Below, in pieces: positions 11,491-20,805 of a DNA stretch of 64,000 nt. The notes beneath the pieces were generated by a model. That model was not told where the DNA came from and did not search any database. It saw nothing but the letters and a program-made list of their open reading frames with translations. Both the position numbers and the translations under genes were made by a program. Source of the stretch: Asticcacaulis sp. MM231 (GTDB taxonomy: Bacteria; Pseudomonadota; Alphaproteobacteria; Caulobacterales; Caulobacteraceae); the NCBI RefSeq assembly GCF_964186625.1, contig NZ_OZ075109.1, positions 124,001 through 188,000 of the forward strand, given 5' to 3'. Positions within the stretch are counted from its first letter, which is position 1. Every line of letters starts with the position of its first letter.

Positions 11491-12498
11491 TTAGGAACGG
11501 GGCGCGGTCGTGCTTTCGCGCACAATCAGTTCGTGGCCGAGCGTAATATTGACGCGCTCGGTCACGCCCTCGTCCATAATGCCGATCAGAAGCTCGACCG
11601 TCTTGCGGCCGATATCGCGCATCGGCTGACGCACCGTGGTCAGCGAAGGCGTGCCAAAGCGCGCCAGCCGCACATCGTCGAAGCCGATGATCGACATATC
11701 GGCCGGACACGCCAGACCCGCAGAGCGAATAGCGTGGAGCGCACCAAAGGCCATGTCATCCGAGAAGCAGAAGATGGCGGTGGGGCGCGGCGTCAGGGCG
11801 ATGAGCGCAGAGGCCATGTCGGCGCCCGACTCGATGGAGTAGTCACCGTTGACCACCTGAAGTTCGCCGTCGTGGCCATGGGCATTGGCGCTGTCATGCA
11901 CGCCTTGCAGACGGTCGCGGCTGATCGGGCTGCCCATGTCGCCGGTAATAATGCCGATGTGGCGGTGTCCGAGGCCATAGAGATAGTCCATGACGTCCTG
12001 CGCGGCGCGGGCGTTGTCGATATGGACCGACGACACGCCGAGATCATCGCTGAATTCGCAGCCATTGACGACCGGTGCCGCAGCACCTTGTCGGGCGATC
12101 AGGCCTTGCAGCGACGCAGGCAGGGTGTGGCCGAGGAAGATCATGCCGTCGGCTTCCTTGCGGCGCAAAAGACCGGCATAGGCGTCTTCGCTGTCGCCGC
12201 GAAACCCGACATCGCCGAGCAGAACGGTATAGCCGGCGGCCTGGGCGGCTTCTTCAACGCCGCGGATAATATTGGCGAAGAAGGCGTTGGCGATATTGGG
12301 CACGGTGACGATGATGCGCTTGGTTTTCAGCGTACGCAAAGACTTGGCCATCTGGTTGGGCTCGTAGCCCAGTTGCCCGACCGCCTGCATCACCTTGTCA
12401 AAAACACCGGATGAGACGTGTTCATAACCATTCAGCGCACGGGATACCGTCGCGGTGGAGACGCCAGCGAGTTTTGCGACATCCTGAATGGTGGACAT
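11491..12498 (-). CDS. LacI-family transcriptional regulator
   Basis: 335 residues. The N-terminal helix-turn-helix reads TIQDVAKLAGVSTATVSRALNG, followed by the hinge with PNQMAKSLRTLKTKRI, and then a periplasmic-binding-protein-like sugar sensor domain with GHRHIGIITG and a late FDDVRLARFGTPSLTTVRQP. It is a DNA-binding repressor or activator that responds to a sugar or sugar phosphate. It ends 8 bases from czcA, convergent with it, and transcribes away from the sRNA gene. It is the only LacI regulator in view and so is a candidate for the operator at 5144-5157; this link is inference. Confidence 0.92.
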   Translation of the reverse strand: MSTIQDVAKLAGVSTATVSRALNGYEHVSSGVFDKVMQAVGQLGYEPNQMAKSLRTLKTKRIIVTVPNIANAFFANIIRGVEEAAQAAGYTVLLGDVGFRGDSEDAYAGLLRRKEADGMIFLGHTLPASLQGLIARQGAAAPVVNGCEFSDDLGVSSVHIDNARAAQDVMDYLYGLGHRHIGIITGDMGSPISRDRLQGVHDSANAHGHDGELQVVNGDYSIESGADMASALIALTPRPTAIFCFSDDMAFGALHAIRSAGLACPADMSIIGFDDVRLARFGTPSLTTVRQPMRDIGRKTVELLIGIMDEGVTERVNITLGHELIVRESTTAPRS

Positions 12499-12713
12499 GA
12501 GGTGCTTTCGTAAGGTGCGCCCTTATGGCGCTCTCTCCTTGTCTCATAGGACTTAAGGGCCTGGTTTGCCAAGCAAAATTGATCCACTTGATCGGCTATA
12601 GATGAGCTTTGAAGTTAAAAGCGTTCAAAGCCACCTTCCGTAAGGTTAGAAATTAGCTCACAAAATGAAACATAAGTGTTACGTGAGTTTACAAATACGG
12701 TATCCGATTTAAC

Positions 12714-12742
12714 TTGAATCTTATTGCGCCGCACAATATATT
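12714..12742 (+). promoter_or_regulatory. sigma70-type promoter of the ar15-like sRNA
   Basis: TTGAAT (12714-12719), 17 bases, then TATATT (12737-12742). Initiation would fall around 12748-12750, just before the first sRNA hairpin. Confidence 0.55.
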
Positions 12743-12748
12743 GAGGGT

Positions 12749-12831
12749 GTTCGGCGCTTCGGCGCTGATGCCCTTCCTGGGCGTTTCCTCCCTGTAAACT
12801 TGGCCGCGCTGTTTAGCGCGGCTTTTTTTTT
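12749..12831 (+). ncRNA. AbcR / ar15-like trans-acting small RNA
   Basis: About 83 bases that fold as four hairpins in a row: GCGC-TTCG-GCGC; GCCC-TTCCT-GGGC; a GTTT/AAAC stem whose loop CCTCCCTGT is an anti-Shine-Dalgarno sequence; and the terminator GCCGCGCT-GTTT-AGCGCGGC followed by nine T. The GGGCGTTTCCTCCC...AACTTGGCCGCGC core is the hallmark I recall for the alphaproteobacterial ar15 (AbcR) family, Hfq-dependent RNAs that repress ABC-transporter and other uptake mRNAs by pairing at ribosome sites. The family call is from memory; the structure and promoter are visible directly. No protein is encoded here. Confidence 0.7.
12803..12831 (+). terminator. Rho-independent terminator of the sRNA
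   Basis: An 8-bp stem GCCGCGCT/AGCGCGGC with a GTTT loop and nine T residues. The group II intron begins two bases after the T run, at 12833. Confidence 0.85.
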
Positions 12832-12832
12832 G

Positions 12833-14695
12833 GTGCGCCCGGCAGGGCGCATCTGCTTAGGGGTGTAAGTCCCCCGCTCACCCGGCAAGGGGAAGAGTTA
12901 GCTAGAGGCAAGTGCGTTTCGGGTGACTGGACGTGCGAAGGAAGCCCGAGGCAAAACGCTGGCCTGACGAACAGGAAGCGGATACGAGGCGACGCGTCGG
13001 GGTGAGGCATCCAAAAAGGCCAAAGCCCAGTACTTGCACGGACGACGCGGCGTATATCCGACAGGCATAAGCGCGAAGGCAGATGTGTCATACCCGGGGA
13101 GATCTCGCCTCACGCCTGAAAGGGCGACATCGCAAGATGGAGCGAGAAGTCAGCCGAGGTCATAGTAGGTGCGTTAATAGTACCGAAGGGCCGAACACGA
13201 GAGACCGTGATTAGGATAGGCGACCTCGATGATAGTCGATGATGCAGAAGCCCAGGCAACTGGGACCACACACTCAACGGCGGGACGGAATCCCGAAAGA
13301 GGGCGGCGTGGCGCGGAGGTTATTGCGGCGGCGTCCGAGCAAACGAAAACGGAAGGACCACGGTTAATGGAGGCCGTGGTGGAACGCAGCAACCTGTGGG
13401 CCGCGTACCAGAAAGTCATCCGAAACGGCGGTGCACCTGGGGTCGATGGCCTCACGGTGGACGCCCTTAAAGGCTGGCTGAAGATACACTGGCCGACAGT
13501 GAAAGCGGCCTTGCTGAACGGACGCTACATGCCGGCGTCGGTACGCGCAGTGGACATACCCAAGCCCTCGGGTGGAGTGCGAACACTGGGCATCCCGACG
13601 GTGTTGGACCGGCTCATTCAGCAGGCATTGCTTCGAGTTCATCCAACCCATCGTCGAACCGACATTCTCCGACTCGAGCTACGGCTTCCGGCCGGGGCGA
13701 AGTGCACACCAAGCCGTCAGCACCGCGAAGCACTATGTGCAACAAGGCCTGACTTGGGTAGTGGACATCGATCTGGAGAAATTCTTCGACCGCGTGAACC
13801 ACGACATCCTGATGTCGCGTATCGCTCGGTTCGTCGACGACGAGCGGGTGCTCAAACTAATCCGCCGCTATCTAGAAGCGGGTCTTATGCGTGACGGAGT
13901 GGAAGAGGTGCGGAGCACGGGAACGCCGCAAGGCGGACCGTTGTCGCCCTGCCTCTCAAACATCCTTCTCACAGACTGGGACCGCGAACTGGAACGGCGG
14001 GGACTCGTCTTCTGTCGTTACGCTGACGACTGCAATATCTACGTCCGAAGCGAAACCGCAGGGCGGCGCGTCCTGGCGCGTATGACAGCATTCCTTAGGG
14101 ATCGCCTGAAGTTACGCGTAAACGAAGCCAAAAGCGCGTGTGGCAGGGCTTGGGAACGAAAGTTCCTCCGGTACACCTTCACGCGCTTCCGGGAGAAGGT
14201 GCGGCTGCGTTTCGCCCGCGAGAGTGAGGCCCGGTTGCGAAACCGTATCCGTGAACTCATGCGCATGGGGCGAGGTCGCCGCATTGACCGTGTCATCGAA
14301 ACGCTGAACCCGTTGCTTCGAGGATAGGCGGTCTACTTCAAACTCAGTGAGAGCAAGGAAGCTTGGACGACGCTCGACGGGTGGGTTCGCCGTCGGTTGC
14401 GCTGTATAATCTGGAAACAGGCAAAAACACGCGACCGACGAACCCACCTCCTGCGCAAAGCAGGCCTAGACGAGGCAAGGGCATGGCACTCCGGTCATAA
14501 CGGCCAAGGGCCGTGGTGGAACTCCGGGGCCCCGCACATGAACCAGGCCTACCCAAAAGCCTTCTTTGGAAAACTTGGACTATTTGCCATGACACCGGCC
14601 GTCCAAGACTTCCAGCGTCACTCGTGAACCGCCGTATGCGGAACCGCACGTACGGTGGTGTGGAAGGGGGCCGGGAAACCGGCTCCCTATCCGAT
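12833..14695 (+). mobile_element. group II intron (IIC-like) inserted behind a terminator
   Basis: The 5' end is GTGCGCCCGGCAGGGCGCA, followed by a GGGGTGTAAGTCCCC hairpin, very like the start of the IIC intron O.i.I1 (GUGUGCCCGGCAUGGGUGCA...). An internal reverse transcriptase lies in the domain IV position. A domain V-like hairpin (CCGCCGTATGCGG...CGCACGTACGGTGG) lies at about 14626-14661. Domain VI follows with a bulged A near 14689, and the 3' end is ...CCGAT, about 14695. Insertion directly after a Rho-independent terminator's T run is the known target preference of group IIC introns. The ribozyme parts look complete, but the maturase is broken, so mobility would need help in trans. Confidence 0.85.
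13229..14627 (+). pseudogene. ltrA: group II intron reverse transcriptase/maturase, frameshifted and with an amber codon
   Basis: The N-terminal RT0-RT2 region reads LMEAVVERSNLWAAYQKVIRNGGAPGVDGLTVDAL and PSGGVRTLGIPTVLDRLIQQALL in one frame. The frame shifts by +1 at about 13634 (TTGCTTCGAG), after which FIQPIVEPTFSDSSYGFRPGRSAHQAV, the catalytic RYADD, and domain X follow in the next frame. A second lesion is TAG at 14325-14327, where homologues have tryptophan (LLRGWxAYF). The same frame then continues to 14627 with GWVRRRLRCIIWKQ and NGRGPWWN-like motifs. No HNH endonuclease domain is present, as expected for IIC. It would normally splice and reverse-transcribe the intron, and is dead as read. 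Confidence 0.85.
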
Positions 14696-14785
14696 CCTCA
14701 AGCGCCAACAGATTTGTGTGGGCTTGCGCGTTGCGCTCTCTTTGAACTTGGCTAAGGTGTGGCCAGCAAAAAAACGGAGTGCGCC

Positions 14786-15919
14786 ATGGACAGACGAAAA
14801 CTGCTGCAATCGGGACTGGCGACGGCCGGACTTATCGGTCTGGCCAACGGTGCGCGGGGGCAGGGGATCATGTTGCCGCGCATCCGGGTGTCGCCCGCCG
14901 ATGTTTTCCGCACCACGGTCTGCCTGCGCCCTTTCCGGGCGGCGGGCCCAAGGTTAGAGAGCGAAGAGGTCGGCCGCAAGATCGTGGTGCATAACTATGG
15001 TCATGGCGGCAGCGGCTGGTCTTTATCCTGGGGCTCGGCCGACGTGGCGGTGCGCCTGGCCATGCAAAGTTCGCCGCGCAAAGTTGCCGTGATTGGCGCG
15101 GGCGCGCTTGGCCTGACGGCGGCGATCACCGCTCAGCGCGCCGGCGCCGAGGTCACCATCTATGCCCGTGAACGTTTTCCCTTTGTGCGTTCGGCGCGTG
15201 CCACCGGAAGCTGGACGCCTGATTCACGTATCGCCAAGGCAGATGCCGCCGCGCCCGATTTCGGCGATCGCTGGGAACGCATGGCGCGCACGGCCCTGAC
15301 CATGCACCAGGCGTTTGTCGGGCTGGCCGGCAATCCGGTCGAATGGCTCGACAATTATATCCTGCGCGATCCGCCCGTGGATAGGCCCTCCGCTGCCGAA
15401 GACGTCGACCCGGGCTTTCTCTATCTCGAAGATCGCCTGCGTGATGTTTCGCCGCATTACAGCATGGTGCCGCCGGGCGAGCATCCGTTCTCGGTCAGCA
15501 ATGTCCGGCGCGGCGCGCACATGACCTTTAATGTGGCCGATTACAGCCATCAACTTGAGAGTGATTTCCTGCTGGCCGGCGGCCGCTTCGTGCAAGCCGA
15601 ATTCCATGCGCCGTCTGATCTGTCAAAGCTGAGGGAAAAGGTCATTATCAACTGCACCGGCTATGGGGCCAGAGCACTGTGGAAGGACGAGACGGTCGTG
15701 CCGGTGCGCGGCCAGATCGTCTGGCTGGTGCCGCAAGAGGGTGTGCATTACGGCGCCTATTACAATTCTATGCTCGTGCTTGCGCGTCGGGACGGCATTG
15801 TGGTGCAGGAGGTCGGGCCGAACGAGACCTTCGGATGGAACGACGACAACGAGACGCCCGATCCGGTGGCAGCGCAAGCGGCGCTGGAGAAGCTCAAAAC
15901 CTTCTATGCAGCAGGGTAA
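14786..15919 (+). CDS. FAD-dependent D-amino-acid-oxidase-like protein with permuted domain order, Tat-type leader
   Basis: 377 residues from an ATG after ACGGAG. The N-terminus (MDRRKLLQSGLATAGLIGLANGARG) looks like a twin-arginine leader. Residues 46-60 (CLRPFRAAGPRLESE) and 69-77 (HNYGHGGSG) match segments that in ordinary D-amino-acid oxidases lie at the C-terminus. The Rossmann motif VAVIGAGALGLTAA comes only afterwards, at residues 100-113. The middle has RATGSWTPDS and the end has VPVRGQIVWLVPQ and a DGIVVQE block. The family oxidises D-amino acids or related amines. The order suggests a circular permutation of the fold. The gene lies 90 bases downstream of the intron, with no other partner in view. 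Confidence 0.75.
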   Translation: MDRRKLLQSGLATAGLIGLANGARGQGIMLPRIRVSPADVFRTTVCLRPFRAAGPRLESEEVGRKIVVHNYGHGGSGWSLSWGSADVAVRLAMQSSPRKVAVIGAGALGLTAAITAQRAGAEVTIYARERFPFVRSARATGSWTPDSRIAKADAAAPDFGDRWERMARTALTMHQAFVGLAGNPVEWLDNYILRDPPVDRPSAAEDVDPGFLYLEDRLRDVSPHYSMVPPGEHPFSVSNVRRGAHMTFNVADYSHQLESDFLLAGGRFVQAEFHAPSDLSKLREKVIINCTGYGARALWKDETVVPVRGQIVWLVPQEGVHYGAYYNSMLVLARRDGIVVQEVGPNETFGWNDDNETPDPVAAQAALEKLKTFYAAG

Positions 15920-15993
15920 CGCGCCCCATCGCCTTGTAAGAGGCTGCCATTTTCGCTAGGGAACAGCTTTTGTTCCTGTGAAAGGGGCTCGTC

Positions 15994-16704
15994 ATGCGCC
16001 GCCTTCTCTTTAATGCCCTGTTTCTGCTCGCTATCGCCGTCTTCCTGACGCTTGGCGTTTGGCAGGTGCAGCGCCTGGTGTGGAAAACCAACCTGATCGC
16101 CGAGGTCGATGCGCGCGTCCATGCGCCGGTGGTATCGATTGCGCCAACCGAGTGGCCGCAGCTGACAAAAAAAAACGATGAGTACCGCCACGTCACCTTG
16201 GCGGGTCAGTTTCTCAACGACAAGGAAGCGCAAGTTTATGCCCTCAGCGAGCTGGGCGCGGGCTACTGGGTGATGACGCCGCTCAAGGCCGATGACGGCA
16301 CGATCGTCTATATCAATCGTGGCTTTGTGCCGACCGATCATCAAGCGCCGGCGACACGACTGGAAGGCCAGGTGAGGGGGCAGGTGACAGTGACCGGCCT
16401 GCTTCGCATGTCGGAGAATAAGGGATGGCTGTTGTCGCAGGCCAATGATCCGGCGAGCGATCGCTGGTATCGCCGTGATGTGCTTGAGTTGGCAAACGGA
16501 CGCAGGCTTGGAACGGTGGCGCCCTACTTTATCGATGCCGACGCCACGCCCAATCCGGGTGGCTGGCCAAAGGGCGGCATGACCGTAATCAAATTCCCCA
16601 ATAGCCATCTGGTCTATGCCCTGACCTGGTTTTCGCTGGCGGCTATGCTGGCAGGGGGCATGGTCTGGCTCCGATGGTTTCGCAAGCCGGACGCCGAGGC
16701 ATAA
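15994..16704 (+). CDS. SURF1 family cytochrome-oxidase assembly protein
   Basis: 236 residues. It has two terminal transmembrane helices (LFNALFLLAIAVFLTLGVWQVQRL and LVYALTWFSLAAMLAGGMVWLRWF) flanking a soluble periplasmic domain, the standard SURF1 plan. Conserved points are GVWQVQRLVWK, a PLKADDGTIVYINRGFVP strand, and the final NSHLVYALTWFSLA. SURF1 helps insert haem into subunit I of haem-copper oxidases. Here it lies on the same strand upstream of cyoABCD, though separated from it by a leftward gene. The ATG follows GAAAGGGG. Confidence 0.88.
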   Translation: MRRLLFNALFLLAIAVFLTLGVWQVQRLVWKTNLIAEVDARVHAPVVSIAPTEWPQLTKKNDEYRHVTLAGQFLNDKEAQVYALSELGAGYWVMTPLKADDGTIVYINRGFVPTDHQAPATRLEGQVRGQVTVTGLLRMSENKGWLLSQANDPASDRWYRRDVLELANGRRLGTVAPYFIDADATPNPGGWPKGGMTVIKFPNSHLVYALTWFSLAAMLAGGMVWLRWFRKPDAEA

Positions 16705-16709
16705 CAAAA

Positions 16710-16738
16710 ACGGCCGGCGGATCGCTCCGACGGCCGTT
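16710..16738. terminator. hairpin between SURF1 and the convergent membrane-protein gene
   Basis: ACGGCCG and CGGCCGT arms enclose about 14 bases just after the SURF1 stop. There is only a short T-poor tail, so termination is plausible but weakly supported. Confidence 0.35.
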
Positions 16739-16798
16739 CTGCTTTGCGATCACAGGGCTCGCTCTAAACCCTGGACGTCTCAAACTGGAAAGATCTTG

Positions 16799-17257
16799 TC
16801 AAACCCGTGAGGTCTGACCGTGGGGCAAGGCGTTGACCCAGCGCTCCAGCGCATCATCCATATGGCCAAGCACCGCCAAGTGCAGGCGCTTGAACGGATG
16901 GCCGGCCAGGGTCAGGAAGATCTGAAACATGCCGTATTGCGGTGCAGGGGTCAGGGCCTCAAGCACGTCCGACTTGCGGATGACGGCATCGACGATCAGG
17001 CCGTTATACACCAGGCGATCTTCATGCAGGGTCAGCTTGCAGCGCCATAGCATCGGAGCGCCAAAGAGGGCGGCCGCAATGGGAATCATGCTGAGTAGGA
17101 TGCCGGCGAACTGGGCGGCGACACCATCCATACGGGCGTAGGACTGTATCGCACCGGTAACGCCGATGGCGATCAGGGCAAATGCGGCCATTACCAGGAA
17201 GGTTTTGAAAACCGGCCCGAACTGATAGACTTGCGGGTAGGTCTTGGTCGTTTCCAT
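16799..17257 (-). CDS. small membrane protein of unknown function, PH-like cytosolic domain
   Basis: 152 residues from ATG 17257, preceded by GGAG at about 10 bases. A TTG 14 codons upstream is possible but has no site. Two hydrophobic helices (FKTFLVMAAFALIAIGVTGAI and FAGILLSMIPIAAALFGAPML) are followed by LTLHEDRLVYNGLIVDAVIRKSDVLEAL, a strand pattern seen in bacterial PH-domain membrane proteins. No enzymatic motif is visible. It is convergent with SURF1 and divergent from cyoA. A link to the respiratory genes around it is positional only. Confidence 0.6.
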   Translation of the reverse strand: METTKTYPQVYQFGPVFKTFLVMAAFALIAIGVTGAIQSYARMDGVAAQFAGILLSMIPIAAALFGAPMLWRCKLTLHEDRLVYNGLIVDAVIRKSDVLEALTPAPQYGMFQIFLTLAGHPFKRLHLAVLGHMDDALERWVNALPHGQTSRV

Positions 17258-17618
17258 GCTTTTATACTCCGGGTCAAATAATTTTAACGCCTGCGTCAAT
17301 TTAGCTCATGCTATCGCTAAAAGCAGATATTGCAACGGTTTTTTCGCCCTTAACCTTACAAAAAACTGATCACAAAAACGTAAAGATCCATGAGGTTGCG
17401 ATTTTACGGGCCCGCCCTCGCTCTTGGATACCGATGTTTTTTAACGCATGTGCAAAAATTATTGTGTGCTCGTGCGACAATATGACACTTGCCAGTTCCG
17501 TGAAAATCCTGTTTAGGCCTGTGAAACTTCTGAAAAAAATTGCGCGAGTACGCTTTAACTCCTTTGTGTGGTTTAGGATTTTTTCCTGTTGTGTAAATTG
17601 GACTCTCACTCGGTGCCT
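17258..17618. other. divergent promoter region upstream of cyoA, 361 bp
   Basis: This stretch separates the leftward membrane-protein gene from cyoA and is clearly more AT-rich than the coding DNA on either side. It must hold the cyo promoter, but I could not fix a single convincing -35/-10 pair or a named operator. Frames across it lack family resemblance and are not called. Confidence 0.4.
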
Positions 17619-18731
17619 ATGACATCTCACGTCTCTCAACACGGAGGCGTGCCATCGCCGTCTTCGCTGCAGCGCAATATAAAGCGTGTCGTCCTGCTCG
17701 GTGGTCTGGCCGCAGCAGCCCTCATGCTATCCGGTTGTAACATGGTTGTGATGGACCCTAAGGGGCCCATCGGGATGCAGGAAAAAGACCTCATCATTCT
17801 GGCCGTGCTGCTCATGCTCATTCCGGTCTTGCCGGTGATATTCATGACCTTCTGGTTTGCCTGGCGTTATCGCGCCTCCAACAAGAAGGCGACCTACGCA
17901 CCGGATTTTGAGCATTCCAATCGTATTGAAGCCGTTGTCTGGGCCGTGCCGACGCTCATCATTATTGCCCTTGGTTCTGTGACGTGGATTTCGACCCACG
18001 AACTCGACCCTCGTGCACCGCTGGCGCATGTCAGCCAACCCAATGTCAAGCCCATTGAAGTCGAAGTGGTGTCGCTGGACTGGAAGTGGCTGTTTATCTA
18101 CCCGGAATATAATATAGCGACCGTCAACGAGCTGGCCGTGCCGGTCGGCACGCCCGTGCATTTCAAGCTGACCTCTGCCACGGTCATGAACTCCTTCTTC
18201 ATCCCGCAGCTTGGTTCCCAGATCTACACCATGACCGGGATGGAAACTCAGCTTAACCTGCGCGCTGATCACACGGGGGTATACGAAGGTATTTCAGCCA
18301 ACTACAGCGGCCATGGTTTCGCCGGCATGAAGTTCAGCGCCGTCGCCCTCAATGATGCTGATTTCAAGGCTTGGGTGGCGAAAGCGCAGGCCGCGCCGGC
18401 GCCGCTCGATGCGGCGGCCTACGCGCAACTCGCCAAGCCAGGCATGGAATTCAAGCCGACCTATTATGCCACGGTTGAGCCGATGCTCTTCCACAAGGTG
18501 CTCAACAACTGCACCGACGGCAAGATGTGCCGTGAAGACGCCATGAACATGGCGATGATGAAGAACATCGCGCCGGACGCCGAAATCTGCAAACCCGGCG
18601 AAGAGCCTAAAAAAATCAACAAGACCTTTGCGCCGCAAACGCCTGTATCCAAGACGCAATCCGTTACGACTCAATCTGTCAAGACACAGGCCGTTGCCGT
18701 CACCGCATCGCCCACAGCGATCAAGAGCTAG
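17619..18731 (+). CDS. cyoA: cytochrome bo3 ubiquinol oxidase subunit II
   Basis: 370 residues from ATG 17619; TTG codons further up are less likely. The signal ends in a lipobox (LMLSGC), so the mature N-terminus is a lipidated Cys, as in E. coli CyoA. Two transmembrane helices (LIILAVLLMLIPVLPVIFMTFWF and VVWAVPTLIIIALGSVTWI) are followed by a periplasmic cupredoxin domain (VEVVSLDWKWLFIYPEYNIATVNELAVP, NSFFIPQLGSQIY, ANYSGHGFAGM). The CuA cysteine pair of cytochrome c oxidases is absent, which marks a quinol oxidase. The C-terminal tail is Lys/Thr/Val-rich and longer than usual. It is the first gene of cyoABCD. Confidence 0.93.
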   Translation: MTSHVSQHGGVPSPSSLQRNIKRVVLLGGLAAAALMLSGCNMVVMDPKGPIGMQEKDLIILAVLLMLIPVLPVIFMTFWFAWRYRASNKKATYAPDFEHSNRIEAVVWAVPTLIIIALGSVTWISTHELDPRAPLAHVSQPNVKPIEVEVVSLDWKWLFIYPEYNIATVNELAVPVGTPVHFKLTSATVMNSFFIPQLGSQIYTMTGMETQLNLRADHTGVYEGISANYSGHGFAGMKFSAVALNDADFKAWVAKAQAAPAPLDAAAYAQLAKPGMEFKPTYYATVEPMLFHKVLNNCTDGKMCREDAMNMAMMKNIAPDAEICKPGEEPKKINKTFAPQTPVSKTQSVTTQSVKTQAVAVTASPTAIKS

Positions 18732-18737
18732 TATCAC

Positions 18738-20804
18738 ATGTTAACGCACGCAGAACCTGCCGCGCACGCGGCCTCCACGGCGGACGTTTCGCCGCTCGTA
18801 GCTTTCCTCTTCGGCAAGCTGCGCCTTGATTCGATTCCGTGGCATGAACCCATCATCATGATCGCCGGCGGCGGCATGGTGGGCGCCGCCGTCCTGGTGG
18901 TGGCGCTCGTCACCTATTTCAAACAGTGGAAATACCTCTGGACCGAATGGCTCACGAGCGTGGACCACAAGAAGATCGGCGCGATGTACATCATCCTGGC
19001 GCTGATCATGCTGCTGCGCGGTTTTGCCGACGCGCTCCTCATGCGCACCCAGCAGGCCCTGGCGTCGAATGGCGGCGCGGGCTACCTGCCGCCGGATCAC
19101 TTCGACCAGATCTTCTCGGCCCACGGCGTCATCATGATCTTCTTTATGGCCATGCCGTTCGTCATCGGTCTCATGAACGTCGTCATGCCGCTGCAAATCG
19201 GTGCGCGCGACGTTGCCTTCCCTTATCTCAACAGCATGAGCTTCTGGCTGACCGCAGCCGGCGCCATCCTGATCAACGTCTCGCTGGTCGTCGGCGAGTT
19301 CTCGCACGCCGGCTGGCTGGCCTATCCGCCCTTGTCTGAGATAGAGTTCTCGCCGGGCGTTGGCACCGACTACTATATATGGGCGTTGCAGATATCCGGC
19401 CTTGGCACGCTGCTCTCCGGGGTCAATCTGATCACCACCATCTTTAAGATGCGCGCGCCGGGCATGACCCTGATGCGTATGCCAGTCTTCACCTGGACCA
19501 CGCTCGTCGCCAATATGCTGATCGTCGCGGCCTTCCCGATCCTGACCGTCACCCTGGCCATGCTGGGCGCCGACCGTTATCTTGGCATGCACTTCTTTAC
19601 CAATGACGGCGGCGGCAACGCCATGATGTACGTCAACCTGATCTGGGCCTGGGGCCACCCCGAAGTCTATATCCTCATCCTGCCGGCCTTTGGCGTGTTT
19701 TCTGAAGTCGTCGCCACCTTCTCGCGCAAGCGTCTGTTTGGTTATGACGGCATGGTCTACGCCACCATGGCCATCGGCGTCCTGTCGTTTATCGTCTGGC
19801 TGCACCACTTCTTCACGATGGGGGCAGGGGCCAACGTCAACGCGTTCTTCGGCATCACCACGATGATCATCTCGATCCCGACGGGCGTGAAGATCTTCAA
19901 CTGGCTGTTTACGATGTACCGTGGCCGCATTCGCCTCGAACTGCCGATGCTGTGGACGCTCGGCTTCATCATCACCTTCGTCATCGGCGGCATGACCGGC
20001 GTTCTGCTGGCCGTCCCTGGCGCCGACTATGTGCTGCACAACTCGGTCTTCCTGATCGCCCACTTCCATAACGTCATCATCGGCGGCGTGGTCTTCGGCT
20101 GCATCGCCGGCCTGAACTACTGGTTCCCCAAGACCTTCGGCTTCAAGCTGCATGTCGGTATTGGTAAGGTGTCGTTCTGGTGCTGGCTGGTCGGTTTCTA
20201 TATCGCCTTCCTGCCACTCTATGCGCTCGGCCTGATGGGTATGACCCGCCGCCTCGACTTCATGAACAATCCGGTCTGGCATATCTATCTGATCGTGGCC
20301 CTGTGTGGCGCCCTTCTGATCTTCGTCGGCATCATCGCCCAAGTCGTCCAGATCGTCTATTCCATCTGGAAGCAGGACGAACTGCGCGACCTGACGGGCG
20401 ATCCCTGGGGTGGCCGCACACTGGAATGGGCGACGTCGTCGCCGCCGCCGTTCTATAACTTCGCCGTCGTACCGAAGGTTGGCAATCACGATGCCTTCTG
20501 GGACGCCAAGCAAACCGGAACCGCCTATGTGCAGCCGAAAAGCTATGAGCCGATCCACATGCCGCACAATACCTATAGCGGCTTCCTGATCGGTATTGTC
20601 AGCGTCGGCCTGGGTTTTGGTCTCGTCTGGCACATCTGGTGGATGGCGGGCGGCGCCTTGCTGGTCATGATTGGCCTTGGCATTGCCCACACCTTCAATG
20701 AAAACCGCGACTATTATGTGCCGGCCGAAAAGGTCAAGGCCATCGAGGACGCGCACTTCGCCAATCTCAAGCTGGCGGGCCAACCTGTAAAGGCGGGAAA
20801 ATAA
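18738..20804 (+). CDS. cyoB: cytochrome bo3 ubiquinol oxidase subunit I
   Basis: 688 residues, haem-copper oxidase subunit I with about 15 membrane helices. Visible ligands and channel motifs include [13 protein letters not shown] (haem ligand His), [21 protein letters not shown] (CuB His and the cross-linked Tyr), WLHHFFTMG (CuB His pair) and [12 protein letters not shown] (haem His pair). It reduces oxygen to water while pumping protons across the inner membrane. It begins 6 bases after cyoA with no strong ribosome site, so coupled translation is likely. A very long open frame on the opposite strand is only a GC-rich shadow. Confidence 0.95.
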   Translation: MLTHAEPAAHAASTADVSPLVAFLFGKLRLDSIPWHEPIIMIAGGGMVGAAVLVVALVTYFKQWKYLWTEWLTSVDHKKIGAMYIILALIMLLRGFADALLMRTQQALASNGGAGYLPPDHFDQIFSAHGVIMIFFMAMPFVIGLMNVVMPLQIGARDVAFPYLNSMSFWLTAAGAILINVSLVVGEFSHAGWLAYPPLSEIEFSPGVGTDYYIWALQISGLGTLLSGVNLITTIFKMRAPGMTLMRMPVFTWTTLVANMLIVAAFPILTVTLAMLGADRYLGMHFFTNDGGGNAMMYVNLIWAWGHPEVYILILPAFGVFSEVVATFSRKRLFGYDGMVYATMAIGVLSFIVWLHHFFTMGAGANVNAFFGITTMIISIPTGVKIFNWLFTMYRGRIRLELPMLWTLGFIITFVIGGMTGVLLAVPGADYVLHNSVFLIAHFHNVIIGGVVFGCIAGLNYWFPKTFGFKLHVGIGKVSFWCWLVGFYIAFLPLYALGLMGMTRRLDFMNNPVWHIYLIVALCGALLIFVGIIAQVVQIVYSIWKQDELRDLTGDPWGGRTLEWATSSPPPFYNFAVVPKVGNHDAFWDAKQTGTAYVQPKSYEPIHMPHNTYSGFLIGIVSVGLGFGLVWHIWWMAGGALLVMIGLGIAHTFNENRDYYVPAEKVKAIEDAHFANLKLAGQPVKAGK

Positions 20805-20805
20805 G

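Noticed and set aside
12612..12630. LacI-like site AAAAGCGTTCAAA upstream of the LacI gene
   Set aside because: It misses several fixed positions of the consensus, unlike the site at 5144.
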